DNA of 35,930 nt from an uncultured Rhodospirillaceae bacterium (lineage in GTDB: Bacteria; Pseudomonadota; Alphaproteobacteria; UBA8366; GCA-2717185), in contig CAJWOT010000009.1 in assembly GCA_913044215.1 (NCBI GenBank), forward strand, positions 1-35,930, written 5' to 3'. The position numbers and the translations under genes are program-made. Shown here in pieces: positions 16,357 through 25,892 of this stretch (its first letter is position 1; the number at the start of each line of letters is the position of its first letter). Under the pieces are notes generated by a model, which saw nothing but the letters and a program-made list of their open reading frames with translations, was not told the origin of the DNA and searched no databases.

Positions 16357-17343
16357 ATGGGCATTTTGATCGGATCCATCGAGTTGCCGACCGCGGTCTT
16401 GTTGGCGCCAATGTCGGGCGTGACCGACTTGCCGTTTCGGCGCCTCGCACGGCGGCTGGGCGCAGCTATGGAAACGTCAGAGATGATCGCCTGCCGCGAA
16501 GCGGTGCTTCGGACAGAAGGTTCGCTCAAGAAGGCGTCGCGTAGCACCGACGGAGCGATAATGGCCGTGCAGCTGGCTGGTCATGACCCGGCGATCATGG
16601 CTGATGCGGCCCGCCTGTGCGCCGATGACGGGGCCAATATCATCGATTTGAACTTTGGGTGCCCCGCGAAAAAGGTGACGGGCAAGCTTTCCGGTTCTGC
16701 GCTCATGCGGGATGAATGCCGGGCCGCGGCGATATTCGAGGCGGTGGTCGAGGCCGTAGACGTGCCGGTTACGCTGAAGATGCGCACCGGCTGGGACGAG
16801 ACCGAACGGAACGCACCGCGCCTGGCGCAGATCGCGGAGGCCAGCGGTATCAAACTGGTGACCGTTCACGGCCGTACGCGGGCGCAGCGATACAAGGGGC
16901 ATGCCGATTGGAGGTTCATTCGCCAGGTGAAGGACGCCGTCTCGATCCCGGTGATCGCTAATGGGGATATCGCCTCGTTGGACGATGTCACATCATGCCT
17001 TAACCAATCCGGTGCGGATGGCGTCATGATCGGTCGTGGCGCGTATGGGCGGCCTTGGTTCGTCGGCCAGGCGACCCGATTTCTCGAGACCGGTATGCGC
17101 CAGGCGGAACCGGCGTTAGACCTTCAATCCGACATCGTGTTGGAGCATTTCGAAGCCATGCTCTCGCATCACGGCAATGTTCGCGGTACGCGGGATTTTC
17201 GCAAGCACATCGCTTGGTACACGAACGGGTTACCGCATTCAGGAGCGTTTCGAGACCAAGTGTACCGTCTCGACGATCCGGCGACGATCCGGCGTCAGAT
17301 CGGAGATTTCTACGCCATGTCGATCGACCGGATGGCGGCATAA
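16357..17343 (+). CDS. dusB: tRNA-dihydrouridine synthase (NifR3 type)
   Basis: The 328-residue flavoenzyme reduces uridines in tRNA. Motifs are [20 protein letters not shown] at the N-terminus, the FMN-barrel signature [23 protein letters not shown] with the catalytic Cys, [34 protein letters not shown], and [17 protein letters not shown]. It was first described as NifR3 because it is cotranscribed with ntrBC in alphaproteobacteria. Here ntrB follows after one base, so the same holds. No strong ribosome site precedes ATG 16357. A regulatory function is not implied; the enzyme simply shares the nitrogen-controlled transcript. Confidence 0.95.
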   Translation: MGILIGSIELPTAVLLAPMSGVTDLPFRRLARRLGAAMETSEMIACREAVLRTEGSLKKASRSTDGAIMAVQLAGHDPAIMADAARLCADDGANIIDLNFGCPAKKVTGKLSGSALMRDECRAAAIFEAVVEAVDVPVTLKMRTGWDETERNAPRLAQIAEASGIKLVTVHGRTRAQRYKGHADWRFIRQVKDAVSIPVIANGDIASLDDVTSCLNQSGADGVMIGRGAYGRPWFVGQATRFLETGMRQAEPALDLQSDIVLEHFEAMLSHHGNVRGTRDFRKHIAWYTNGLPHSGAFRDQVYRLDDPATIRRQIGDFYAMSIDRMAA

Positions 17344-17344
17344 C

Positions 17345-18442
17345 ATGGCCTTGTCGTCGGTGATATCGGAGACGGACACGCCACCGGCTATCCTCAACGC
17401 ATTGGCCGATCCCGTCTTCGTCGTGGGCGCCCATAACGAGATCGCTTATCTGAACCAGTCTGCCGAGCAGTTTTTTCAGGCCAGTATGGCGGCAACCGTT
17501 GGCATGGCGCTGGACACATTTATCCCCGAAGACAGCCCGGTGTTGGCGCTGATCGGGAAAGTTCGAACATCGGGCAACAGCGTGTCGCAGTACGACGTGC
17601 CGATCAAAACGCCGCGGATCGGCGAGCATGTCGTCACGATTGATGCTGCCCCGCTGACGGACCGACCCGGGAGTGTCGTTGTAACGTTACAACAGCGGTC
17701 AATCGCAGGCCGGATTGACCGCTCTTTGACGCACCGCGGCGCAGCCCGCTCCGTCAGCGCAATGGCGTTGATGCTTGCGCACGAAATAAAAAACCCTTTG
17801 TCAGGCGTACGTGGCGCCGCGCAACTGCTGGAACAAACAAGCGATGCCAAAGACCGCGAGCTTACGCGGCTGATCATCGAGGAAACCGACCGAATTTGCG
17901 CGCTGGTCGACCGAATGGAGATGTTCACCGACAACCCGCGGATCGAGCGGAAAGCGGTCAATATCCACGAGGTGCTGAACCATGTGGTTCGGTTGGCGCA
18001 GAACGGGTTTGGCAGCGGGGTGCGGTTTGTTGAAGCTTATGACCCGTCTTTGCCTCCGGCTTTCGGGGATCGCGATCAGCTTATTCAGATCTTCTTGAAT
18101 TTGGTCAAGAACGCGGTCGAAGCCGCGCCCGACGCCGATGGCGAAGTTGTGGTTTCGACCGCCTATCAGCAAGGCGTCAGTATCGCCACGCCAAGTGGTG
18201 ACGGGCATGTAAAGGTGCCGCTCGTCGTTCGCATTCAAGATAACGGACCAGGGGTCCCCGAGGATCTGCGCGGCCATTTGTTTGATCCGTTTATCTCGAC
18301 CAAACCAGGCGGCAGTGGGCTCGGCCTCGCGCTTGTCGCAAAATTCGTCGGCGACCATGGCGGCGTTATCGATATGGAAACGCACAACAGCCGCACTGTG
18401 TTCCGGGTCATGTTACCGATGATGGACGGTGATCGTGAGTGA
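17345..18442 (+). CDS. ntrB: Nitrogen regulation sensor histidine kinase NtrB (GlnL)
   Basis: The 365-residue soluble kinase phosphorylates or dephosphorylates NtrC under control of PII proteins. An N-terminal PAS-like domain covers about residues 14-115. The phosphoacceptor His is H146 in [20 protein letters not shown]. The ATP-binding domain shows the N box ([16 protein letters not shown]), the G1 box ([11 protein letters not shown]), the F box ([12 protein letters not shown]) and the G2 box ([10 protein letters not shown]). There are no membrane segments, as expected for NtrB. The ATG at 17345 begins one base after the dusB stop; a longer in-frame reading starts inside dusB and is not used. 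ntrC follows closely. Confidence 0.96.
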   Translation: MALSSVISETDTPPAILNALADPVFVVGAHNEIAYLNQSAEQFFQASMAATVGMALDTFIPEDSPVLALIGKVRTSGNSVSQYDVPIKTPRIGEHVVTIDAAPLTDRPGSVVVTLQQRSIAGRIDRSLTHRGAARSVSAMALMLAHEIKNPLSGVRGAAQLLEQTSDAKDRELTRLIIEETDRICALVDRMEMFTDNPRIERKAVNIHEVLNHVVRLAQNGFGSGVRFVEAYDPSLPPAFGDRDQLIQIFLNLVKNAVEAAPDADGEVVVSTAYQQGVSIATPSGDGHVKVPLVVRIQDNGPGVPEDLRGHLFDPFISTKPGGSGLGLALVAKFVGDHGGVIDMETHNSRTVFRVMLPMMDGDRE

Positions 18443-18452
18443 TGTAAGTGGA

Positions 18453-19904
18453 ATGAGCGGGGCGACGATCCTGGTCGCCGACGATGACCGGGCGATCCGG
18501 ACGGTTTTGAGCCGCGCCTTGGGCGGCATGGATTGTGATGTACGCGTGACCGGCAACGCGGCCACATTGTGGCGGTGGATCAATGATGGAATCGGGGATG
18601 TCGTCATCACCGATGTCGTAATGCCGGACGAAAACGGCCTCGATCTGTTACCCCGTATCCGCAAGATTCGGCCTGATCTGCGTGTCATTGTGATGAGCGC
18701 GCAGAACACGTTGATGACGGCGGTCAAGGCGAACGAGCGGGGTGCGTTCGAGTATTTGCCGAAACCGTTCGACTTGAACGAACTGATCAACGTGGTGAAG
18801 CGGGCGCTAGTTGAGCGATCGGCGCCACGACGCGCAGAGGACAAAGGCGACGGCGTTGAGGACGACGACAATCTGCCGCTGATCGGCCGTTCGCAGGCGA
18901 TGCAGGAAATCTACCGTGTGCTTGCCCGTCTCGTCGGCACGGATCTGAGTGTTTTGATCACGGGTGAATCAGGCACGGGTAAAGAGCTGGTCGCGCGTGC
19001 CCTGCATGACTATGGCAAGCGGCGTAATGGTCCGTTCGTTGCGATCAACATGGCGGCGATCCCGCGCGAGTTGATCGAAAGCGAGTTGTTTGGGCACGAG
19101 AAGGGGGCTTTCTCCGGGGCAGCGAACCGGAACACCGGCCGGTTCGAGCAAGCCGATGGGGGTACCCTGTTCCTCGACGAGATTGGTGATATGCCGTTGG
19201 AAGCGCAGACACGTTTGCTGCGCGTTCTGCAGGATGGGACGTTCACGACGGTTGGCGGGCGTTCGGCAATTCGGACCAATGTCCGCATCGTCGCCGCGAC
19301 ACACCGCGATTTGCGGCAGATCGTTTCTCAGGGTCTGTTCCGCGAAGATCTCTACTATCGACTGAATGTCGTACCGCTCCGGCTACCACCGCTGCGCCAG
19401 CGAAGCGAAGATATTCCGGACCTCGTGCGCCATTTCTTCAGCCAGGGTGAAGAGCAGGGCTTGCCGGCGAAGTCTCTTGATGCGGACGCTATGAACAGGC
19501 TGAGAGCGCATAGCTGGCCTGGAAATGTCCGGGAATTGGAGAATTTGATTCGGCGTCTCGCTGCACTGTACAGCGAGGAGCATATTGGTGTGGAAGCGAT
19601 CGAGGCCGAACTGGCTGAAGCGACGCCGACTAAGCTGGCCGGCGTGCAGTCGGATAGTGAAAACCTATCCGAAGCAGTCGAGCGCCATCTGCAGGCCTAT
19701 TTCGAGGCCCATGGTGATGCGTTGCCCGCGCCGGGTATGCACGAGCGTGTCGTGCGCGAAGTGGAGCGGCCACTCATCTCGCTTTGTTTGGCGGCAACGC
19801 GCGGCAATCAGATCAGAGCGGCCGAGCTGCTCGGCGTAAACCGGAACACGCTGCGCAAGAAAATCCGGGAATTGGACATCCAAATCGTACGCGGCGTAAA
19901 ATAG
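18453..19904 (+). CDS. ntrC: Nitrogen regulation response regulator NtrC (sigma-54 activator)
   Basis: The product activates sigma-54 promoters of nitrogen-assimilation genes. From ATG 18453 it has 483 residues. The receiver domain contains VADDDRAIR and the phosphoacceptor D54 in [10 protein letters not shown]; the D54 number equals that of E. coli NtrC and supports this start over GTG 18429 or 18435. The AAA+ domain has Walker A GESGTGKE, Walker B GGTLFLDE and the sensor II motif [10 protein letters not shown]. The sigma-54-contact loop reads GAFSGA (218-223) rather than the usual GAFTGA. The Fis-type HTH is at the C-terminus ([20 protein letters not shown]). It follows ntrB by 10 bases and precedes ntrY by 46. 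Confidence 0.96.
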   Translation: MSGATILVADDDRAIRTVLSRALGGMDCDVRVTGNAATLWRWINDGIGDVVITDVVMPDENGLDLLPRIRKIRPDLRVIVMSAQNTLMTAVKANERGAFEYLPKPFDLNELINVVKRALVERSAPRRAEDKGDGVEDDDNLPLIGRSQAMQEIYRVLARLVGTDLSVLITGESGTGKELVARALHDYGKRRNGPFVAINMAAIPRELIESELFGHEKGAFSGAANRNTGRFEQADGGTLFLDEIGDMPLEAQTRLLRVLQDGTFTTVGGRSAIRTNVRIVAATHRDLRQIVSQGLFREDLYYRLNVVPLRLPPLRQRSEDIPDLVRHFFSQGEEQGLPAKSLDADAMNRLRAHSWPGNVRELENLIRRLAALYSEEHIGVEAIEAELAEATPTKLAGVQSDSENLSEAVERHLQAYFEAHGDALPAPGMHERVVREVERPLISLCLAATRGNQIRAAELLGVNRNTLRKKIRELDIQIVRGVK

Positions 19905-19908
19905 GGCT

Positions 19909-19937
19909 GATAACAGCACTTTGAAGGTGTCGTTATC
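19909..19937. other. Intercistronic hairpin between ntrC and ntrY
   Basis: GATAAC (19909-19914) can pair with GTTATC (19932-19937), with further partial pairing of GCAC and GTG around a loop at about 19920-19926. It lacks a T tract, so it is not a classical terminator. It may process or stabilise the transcript between the two two-component systems. Only the inverted repeat is observed. Confidence 0.4.
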
Positions 19938-19950
19938 GGTTCCGCCATGA

Positions 19951-22227
19951 ATGCGGACTCTGAATGGAATGACCGCCCTCGAACCTGCTGAAAGTCCGGC
20001 CCGGCGTTTGATACGCGCATTTGGGTCATGGTCGGTGCGCCGCCGTCTCAGTAGAATCTTCGCGTTTTCACTTGCCATTGCGGCGGCGGCGGCAGGAATC
20101 GCGACCTATGCGGTTTTCACGCAGGCCTCGCTCGGCTCGGATGCGACGTCGATCCTGATCCTTCTCAATATCGATCTTGTCATCCTGCTGTTGCTTGGCT
20201 TCGTTGTCGTTCACCGCATCGTTAAAATCTGGAGTGCACGCCGTCGCGGGTCGGCAGGATCGCAGTTGCATGTTCGTTTGGCGCAACTGTTTGGTGTCAT
20301 TTCCGTCGCGCCGGCGATTATCGTCGCGCTGTTTTCCGCGCTGTTTTTCAATTTTGGCCTCGAATCCTGGTTTAGCGATACCGTGCGAACCGCGTTGAAG
20401 GAATCGGAAGCCGTGGCGGGCGCGTACCTCGAAGAACACAAACGCAATATCGTCGCCGACGGACTTCGTATGGCGCGTGATCTCGATAACCAGGCCTTCG
20501 CGCTACAGTCCAACCAGCAGCGATTGATTAACGCTGTCAATGTGTTGACCAGCGTTCGTCAGTTGACGGAAGCGATCGTCTTCACCGGGCGTGGCGACGT
20601 TATTGCACGGTCCGGTCTTACGGGCGCGCTGGAGTTCGAGCCGGTTCCGCGCGAGGCATTTCAAAAAGCGGCGTCGGGCGAAGTTGCGGTCCTGACCAGT
20701 GAGAATGAAGACCGTGTCCGAGCCTTGATCCGATTGAGCAGTTTCGTCGACAGCTACCTTTATGTTGGCCGTTACGTCGATCCATCGGTCCTCGGCCACA
20801 GCGAGCGCACGAAAGGTGCGGTGGCACAGTTCGAGCGTCTGGAACTTAGCCGAGCGGACCTGCAAATTTCATTCGCGATGATTTTCGTCGTTGTGGCGCT
20901 TCTTCTGTTGCTCGCCTCTGTTTGGGTTGGTCTCAATTTCGCAACCAACATGTCACGGCCGGTCAGCGCTCTGATCGCCGCGACGGAGAAAGTCCGGGCG
21001 GGCAATCTATCCGCTAGGGTCGTCGTCGATGGGGACTCCAGCGGTGAGGTCGATACGCTGGGCCGGGCGTTCAATCGCATGACCGACGATTTGGAGCAAA
21101 ATCGGCGTGAATTGATCGAAGCCAACCTGCAGATGGATGCGCGCCGCGTTTTCACTGAAACCGTTTTGGCTGGTGTTTCGGCTGGTGTGGTCGGCTTGGA
21201 TGCGGGCGGTCGCATAACGCTGCCGAACCGTTCCGCTTCGGAATTGCTCGGGATCGAACTCGACCAAATGCAAGGCGAGCCGTTCGAAGAGGTAGTGCCG
21301 GAGTTCGACGAGCTGCTCCGGGAGGCACGACGACGAGCGGGTGATCGGACGATCGAGCGTGAAATCGCGGTCGTCCGGGGCAATGAATCGCGTACATTGT
21401 TGGTCCGCGTCAGTGCGATGCGCTCGGATGGGGAAGTTCAGGGGTTCGTTGTTACTTTCGATGACGTGTCCGCACTGCTGTCGGCGCAGCGCAAGGCCGC
21501 GTGGTCGGATGTGGCGCGCCGGATTGCGCACGAGATCAAAAACCCGCTGACGCCGATTCAGCTTTCTGCAGAGCGGCTCAAACGGCGTTATCTGAAACAG
21601 GTGCCGGATGACGCCGAAGTGTTCCAGACCTGTATCGAGACGATCGTGCGTCAGGTCGGCAGTATCGGCCAGATGGTGGATGAATTTTCCAGCTTCGCCC
21701 GGATGCCGGCACCGGTCTTCCGCCCCGAGAATATCAGCGAACTGTGCCGTCAGGCGGTGTTCCTGCAACGGAACACGCATCGTGAAATTGACTACGACGT
21801 AACCTTGCCGGAGGCGCCGTTGGAAATGCACTGCGATGGACGGCAGATTAGCCAGGCGGTCACCAATCTGCTGCAGAACGCGGCGGATGCGATAGAAGGG
21901 CGAAGTGACGACACGCCTGGCAAGATCGCGCTTGAGCTTCGGTTGGCGGGCGACGATTGCCTGATCGCCGTTGAAGACAACGGTATCGGTTTGCCCGAAG
22001 AAGACCGCGACAGTCTGACCGAACCCTATGTTACGAAGCGGGAAAAGGGCACCGGCCTCGGCCTCGCTATTGTCAGGAAGATCATGGAGGACCATAAAGG
22101 TCAGCTGTTGTTGGAAGACGGTACCAAAGGCGGTGCGAGGGTCAGCCTTGTTTTTCCCGATAGTGAAATCGTGAACGCTGACATCGGACAATCCAGCAAG
22201 GAGCAGGCGAGCAGCGATGGCGCATGA
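19951..22227 (+). CDS. ntrY: Nitrogen regulation membrane sensor kinase NtrY
   Basis: The 758-residue transmembrane histidine kinase is the partner of NtrX. There are three N-terminal hydrophobic segments between about residues 30 and 130, a periplasmic region, and a fourth membrane segment near 305-330 (FAMIFVVVALLLLLASVWVG). A HAMP domain follows (SRPVSALIAATEKVRAGNLS), then a PAS-like region (VVGLDAGGRITLPNRSASEL). The phosphoacceptor is H527 in [23 protein letters not shown]-binding motifs are VTNLLQNAADAIEG, VEDNGIGLPEEDRD and GTGLGLAIVRKI. Family members respond to redox or nitrogen cues. ATG 19969 (MTALEP...) is an alternative start. ntrX begins 11 bases before its stop. Confidence 0.95.
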   Translation: MRTLNGMTALEPAESPARRLIRAFGSWSVRRRLSRIFAFSLAIAAAAAGIATYAVFTQASLGSDATSILILLNIDLVILLLLGFVVVHRIVKIWSARRRGSAGSQLHVRLAQLFGVISVAPAIIVALFSALFFNFGLESWFSDTVRTALKESEAVAGAYLEEHKRNIVADGLRMARDLDNQAFALQSNQQRLINAVNVLTSVRQLTEAIVFTGRGDVIARSGLTGALEFEPVPREAFQKAASGEVAVLTSENEDRVRALIRLSSFVDSYLYVGRYVDPSVLGHSERTKGAVAQFERLELSRADLQISFAMIFVVVALLLLLASVWVGLNFATNMSRPVSALIAATEKVRAGNLSARVVVDGDSSGEVDTLGRAFNRMTDDLEQNRRELIEANLQMDARRVFTETVLAGVSAGVVGLDAGGRITLPNRSASELLGIELDQMQGEPFEEVVPEFDELLREARRRAGDRTIEREIAVVRGNESRTLLVRVSAMRSDGEVQGFVVTFDDVSALLSAQRKAAWSDVARRIAHEIKNPLTPIQLSAERLKRRYLKQVPDDAEVFQTCIETIVRQVGSIGQMVDEFSSFARMPAPVFRPENISELCRQAVFLQRNTHREIDYDVTLPEAPLEMHCDGRQISQAVTNLLQNAADAIEGRSDDTPGKIALELRLAGDDCLIAVEDNGIGLPEEDRDSLTEPYVTKREKGTGLGLAIVRKIMEDHKGQLLLEDGTKGGARVSLVFPDSEIVNADIGQSSKEQASSDGA

Positions 22228-23611
22228 AATTCTGATCGTCGACGATGAGGATGACATCCGTCAGCTGATCGCGGGAATCCTCGAAGATGAGGGTTACGAG
22301 ACGCGTCAGGCGGCAAACAGCGCGGACGCTTTCAGCGCGATCGCCGCGCGCCAGCCGAGCCTTATCATCCTGGACGTCTGGCTGCGTGACAGCGAGCATG
22401 ACGGGCTGCAAATGCTGGAGGTCATCCGCCGCGACAATCCGACCCAGCAGGTCGTGATGATCAGCGGCCACGGGACGGTCGATATGGCGGTATCGGCCAC
22501 CAAGATGGGGGCCTACGATTTCATCTCGAAACCGTTCAAGACGGACGTTCTGCTGCACACGGTGGGGCGCGCCGTCGAAGAGGCCCGACTGCGCCGCGAA
22601 AATGTCGAACTGCAAGCGCAGGCCGTTGACCGCATCGATGATTTGGTCGGCGAGTCGCCGGTGATCGCGCAGCTGCGCCAGACCATTGGCAAGGTCGCGC
22701 CGACGGATAGCCGGGTGCTGCTTACGGGGCCGCCAGGTGCGGGCAAGGGGGTTGTCGCGCGGCTCCTGCACAGTCGTTCGGCCCGCAAGGACAGCCGCTT
22801 CGTTGTGTTGAACTGTGCTGGATTGAAACCGGAGAGCTTGGAGACGGCGTTGTTCGGCGCTGAGCCGGAGGATGGCGGTCCACGGCGCATCGGCGTGCTC
22901 GAGGAAGCGCATACCGGAACGCTCTTGCTGGACGAAGTTGCGGATATGCCGCTCGAAACCCAGGGAAAGATCGCCCGGGTTCTGCAGAAGAAAAACTTCG
23001 TGCGGCTTGGCGGCGACACAGAGGTCGAAGTGGACGTCCGGGTTCTCGCCGCGACGAACCGCGACCTGCGTGAAGAAATCGAAGCGGGCCGATTCCGCGA
23101 AGACCTGTTCTACAGGCTGAACGTCGTGCCGGTGACGGTCCCGGCATTGCAGGCGCGGCGTCCGGACATACCGGAGCTGGCACAGCATTTGATGGAACGC
23201 TTGTGCCGCGCCAAAGGGCGGCCTGCCAGCCTGCTTGCGGAAGACGCCCTGGCGGCGCTGCAGGCCTATGAGTGGCCCGGCAATGTTTGGGAGTTGATCA
23301 ACGTAATCGAACGGCTGCTGCTCAACGCGCCGGCCGGTGCGGAGGTTCGATCTGATGCGGTGTCCGCGGCGATCGGGCAGGGCACGCCCGATCTGATGCG
23401 CTGGGACAAGGCGCCAGATGTCATGAACCAGCCTCTGCGGGAGGCGCGTGAGGCGTTCGAGCGGGAATATCTGTTCTTCCACCTGACCCGGTTCAGCGGC
23501 AACATCAGCCGAACGGCGGAATTCGTCGGGATGGACCGCGCGGCGCTGCACCGCAAGCTTAAGCTCCTGGGCGTTCAAAATGCCGTTCGGTCGCGAAAGG
23601 CTGCGTCATGA
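22217..23611 (+). CDS. ntrX: Response regulator NtrX, sigma-54-activator-like but without the GAFTGA loop
   Basis: The 464-residue protein has a receiver domain (DDEDDIRQLI, phosphoacceptor D53 in LIILDVWLRDSEHDGLQML), an AAA+ domain and a C-terminal Fis-type HTH (GNISRTAEFVGMDRAALHRK). Where sigma-54 activators have GAFTGA it reads FGAEPEDGGPRR, a known trait of alphaproteobacterial NtrX, which often works with other sigma factors. Walker A is GPPGAGKG and Walker B is GTLLLDE. The sensor II motif reads WPGNVWELIN: residue 358 is Trp where Arg is conserved in the superfamily. This may further weaken ATP hydrolysis. It overlaps ntrY by 11 bases and trkA by 4. Confidence 0.95.
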   Translation: MAHEILIVDDEDDIRQLIAGILEDEGYETRQAANSADAFSAIAARQPSLIILDVWLRDSEHDGLQMLEVIRRDNPTQQVVMISGHGTVDMAVSATKMGAYDFISKPFKTDVLLHTVGRAVEEARLRRENVELQAQAVDRIDDLVGESPVIAQLRQTIGKVAPTDSRVLLTGPPGAGKGVVARLLHSRSARKDSRFVVLNCAGLKPESLETALFGAEPEDGGPRRIGVLEEAHTGTLLLDEVADMPLETQGKIARVLQKKNFVRLGGDTEVEVDVRVLAATNRDLREEIEAGRFREDLFYRLNVVPVTVPALQARRPDIPELAQHLMERLCRAKGRPASLLAEDALAALQAYEWPGNVWELINVIERLLLNAPAGAEVRSDAVSAAIGQGTPDLMRWDKAPDVMNQPLREAREAFEREYLFFHLTRFSGNISRTAEFVGMDRAALHRKLKLLGVQNAVRSRKAAS

Positions 23612-24981
23612 AAGTCGTGATCTGCGGTGCAGGCCAGGTTGGATTTAATATCGCGCGCTACCTGTCGTTGGAGAACAATGACGTTACTGTCATTGATCAA
23701 TCGCCGGAGCTGATCGGTAAGATCAATGACTCGCTGGATGTCCAGGCTTTCGTCGGGCATGCGTCCCATCCCGATGCCCTGGAGCGTGCCGGTGCATCCG
23801 ATGCCGACATGCTGATCGCGGTTACCTTCGCCGACGAGGTGAACATGGTGGCCTGCCAGGTCGCGCATTCGCTGTTTTCCGTTCCCACGAAGATCGCGCG
23901 GGTTCGTCACCAAAGTTATTTGAGCCCCGAATGGGCCGGCATGTTCAGCCGTGAGAACATGCCGATCGATGTGATCATTTCGCCGGAGATCGAGGTCGCT
24001 TCTGCGATTCAGCGACGCCTGACCGTACCGGGAACGCTCGATATCATTCCGCTCGCAGAGGACCGGGTTCGGGTCATCGGCGTGCGGTGCATGGAAACCT
24101 GTCCAATCGTCAATACGCCGTTGCGGCAGTTGACCGAACTTTTTCCCGAACTGAGCATCGCGATTGTCTGCATTATTCGCGCCGATACGCCATTCATTCC
24201 CAGAGCCGACGACCACATGCTGGAAGGCGACGAGGTGTATTTCGTGGCGGATACGGCGCATGTACAGCGCGCGCTGGCGGCTTTCGGTCATGAAGAAGAG
24301 GAAGCGCATCGCATCATCATCATCGGTGGCGGCAATATCGGTATGAATTTGGCGCAGGAGCTGGAATCCGAAGCCGGCATCACGGTGCGTCTGATCGAGA
24401 TCAGCAAGGAACGCGCGCGAGCGGTCGCCGAAGCGTTGCCCAGCACCAATATCACGCTCGGGGATGCGTTAGACTCCGAGATACTCAAGGAAGCAGGGGT
24501 GGAAACAGCGGACACGGTGGTCGCCGTTTCCGACGATGACGAAACCAACATACTCGCGTCGTTGCTGGCGAAACGGTATGGCGTCGAACGTGCGATTACC
24601 TTGATCAACAGCACGTCCTACGCACCGTTGATCACCACCTTGGGAATCGATGTCGCGGTGAGCCCTCGAACGATTACCGTCTCCACAATCCTGCAGCATG
24701 TGCGGCGCGGCCGAATTCGTTCAGTGCATTCGCTGGCAGACGGTTTCGCGGAAATCATCGAGGCAGAAGCGGTGGAAACCTCATCGCTGGCGGGCACAAC
24801 GCTGCGCGAAGCCGACTTGCCGGCGGATGTTATTGTCGGCGCCTTGGTGCGCGATGGCGAAGTCATCATCCCGCGGGCTGACACCATGATCGAGAACAAT
24901 GACGACGTCATCTTGCTCGCCTCGGCCCGGTCGGTGAAAAAGGTCGAGCGGCTGTTCTCCGTGCAATTGGAGTTTTTCTAG
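23608..24981 (+). CDS. trkA: Trk potassium uptake regulatory NAD-binding protein
   Basis: This 457-residue peripheral membrane protein gates the TrkH/TrkG potassium channel. It has two copies of an RCK unit. The first Rossmann motif is VVICGAGQVGFNIARYLS at the N-terminus, with a TrkA-C region near residues 145-225. The second is IIIIGGGNIGMNLAQEL near residue 235, again followed by a TrkA-C region up to the C-terminus. The ATG overlaps the ntrX stop by four bases (ATGA), so it is in the ntr operon, as in other alphaproteobacteria. No trkH is in the window. Link to nitrogen control is through cotranscription only. Confidence 0.95.
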   Translation: MKVVICGAGQVGFNIARYLSLENNDVTVIDQSPELIGKINDSLDVQAFVGHASHPDALERAGASDADMLIAVTFADEVNMVACQVAHSLFSVPTKIARVRHQSYLSPEWAGMFSRENMPIDVIISPEIEVASAIQRRLTVPGTLDIIPLAEDRVRVIGVRCMETCPIVNTPLRQLTELFPELSIAIVCIIRADTPFIPRADDHMLEGDEVYFVADTAHVQRALAAFGHEEEEAHRIIIIGGGNIGMNLAQELESEAGITVRLIEISKERARAVAEALPSTNITLGDALDSEILKEAGVETADTVVAVSDDDETNILASLLAKRYGVERAITLINSTSYAPLITTLGIDVAVSPRTITVSTILQHVRRGRIRSVHSLADGFAEIIEAEAVETSSLAGTTLREADLPADVIVGALVRDGEVIIPRADTMIENNDDVILLASARSVKKVERLFSVQLEFF

Positions 24982-25028
24982 GATAAGCATCGCGATACTT
25001 GATGGGTGTCGCTGATAAGGGGAGACGC

Positions 25029-25892
25029 ATGGCGCGCTACGCATATGTGAATGGACGGTACGTGCCGCACGGTGATGCCGCGGTGCATATCGAGGATCGC
25101 GGCTTTCAGTTCGCCGACGGCGTGTACGAAGTTGTGCCGATTGTGAATAGCCGAATGGTCGACGCCGGCCCGCATCTCGACCGGCTGGAGCGCTCACTGT
25201 CCGAGTTGACGATCGCAATGCCATTGAGCCGCAAGGTGTTGGAGCTCGTGATGGACGAGCTGATCGCGCGCAACGGCGTCAATGAGGGCCTGATCTACAT
25301 GCAGGTAACCCGTGGCGTGTCACCGCGCGACCATAAGTTTCCCAGTGGCGTGCGCCCCTCGATTGTGATGACCACGAAACGGGTGCGATTTCTAACGCAG
25401 AAGAAACTCAGTGACGGCGTCAAAGTGATTACAATCCCGGACATCCGTTGGACCCGATGCGATATCAAGACGGTGGCTCTGCTGCCGAACTGCATGGGTA
25501 AGACGGAAGCCGCCGCGGCGGGTGCCTATGAGGCCTGGCAAGTCGACGGTGACGGGATGGTGACGGAAGGGACGTCGTCGAACGCCTGGATCGTAACGCA
25601 TGACGACAAGTTGGTGACTCGGCCGGCAGGTCACGAGATTCTCCGCGGCGTTACGCGGCAGACCTTACTGCGCATCGCGGCCGAAGCCGGCCTAACCTTC
25701 GAGGAAAGGCCATTCAGTGTGGAGGAGGCGAAATCCGCGCGCGAAACCTTCCTGAGCAGCGCGACTTCCTTTGTCACGCCGGTCGTCGAACTTGATGAGG
25801 TGACAATCGGCGACGGTACGCCGGGGCCGCTCTCTCGACGCCTGCAAGGCTGGTATTTGGACTACTGTGCCGGTTTGAAGAATTCGGCGTGA
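25029..25892 (+). CDS. dat: D-amino-acid aminotransferase (class IV PLP enzyme)
   Basis: The 287-residue protein is a fold-type IV transaminase closest to D-alanine aminotransferase, which interconverts D-amino acids and 2-oxo acids and can supply D-glutamate for cell wall. It shows VHIEDRGFQFADGVYEVVP near the N-terminus and LIYMQVTRGVSPRDHKFP. The PLP Lys lies in RCDIKTVALLPN, and the phosphate-binding stretch is in MVTEGTSSNAWIV. Branched-chain aminotransferase or aminodeoxychorismate lyase are the alternatives; RGVSPRDH favours the D-amino acid type. ATG 25029 follows AAGGGGAGA; an upstream in-frame start (24999) lacks this. It overlaps the HAD gene by four bases. Confidence 0.88.
   Translation: MARYAYVNGRYVPHGDAAVHIEDRGFQFADGVYEVVPIVNSRMVDAGPHLDRLERSLSELTIAMPLSRKVLELVMDELIARNGVNEGLIYMQVTRGVSPRDHKFPSGVRPSIVMTTKRVRFLTQKKLSDGVKVITIPDIRWTRCDIKTVALLPNCMGKTEAAAAGAYEAWQVDGDGMVTEGTSSNAWIVTHDDKLVTRPAGHEILRGVTRQTLLRIAAEAGLTFEERPFSVEEAKSARETFLSSATSFVTPVVELDEVTIGDGTPGPLSRRLQGWYLDYCAGLKNSA

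Noticed and set aside
22142-23578. Minus-strand open frame of 478 codons opposite ntrX
   Set aside because: Shadow of ntrX and of the ntrY end; no domain resemblance.
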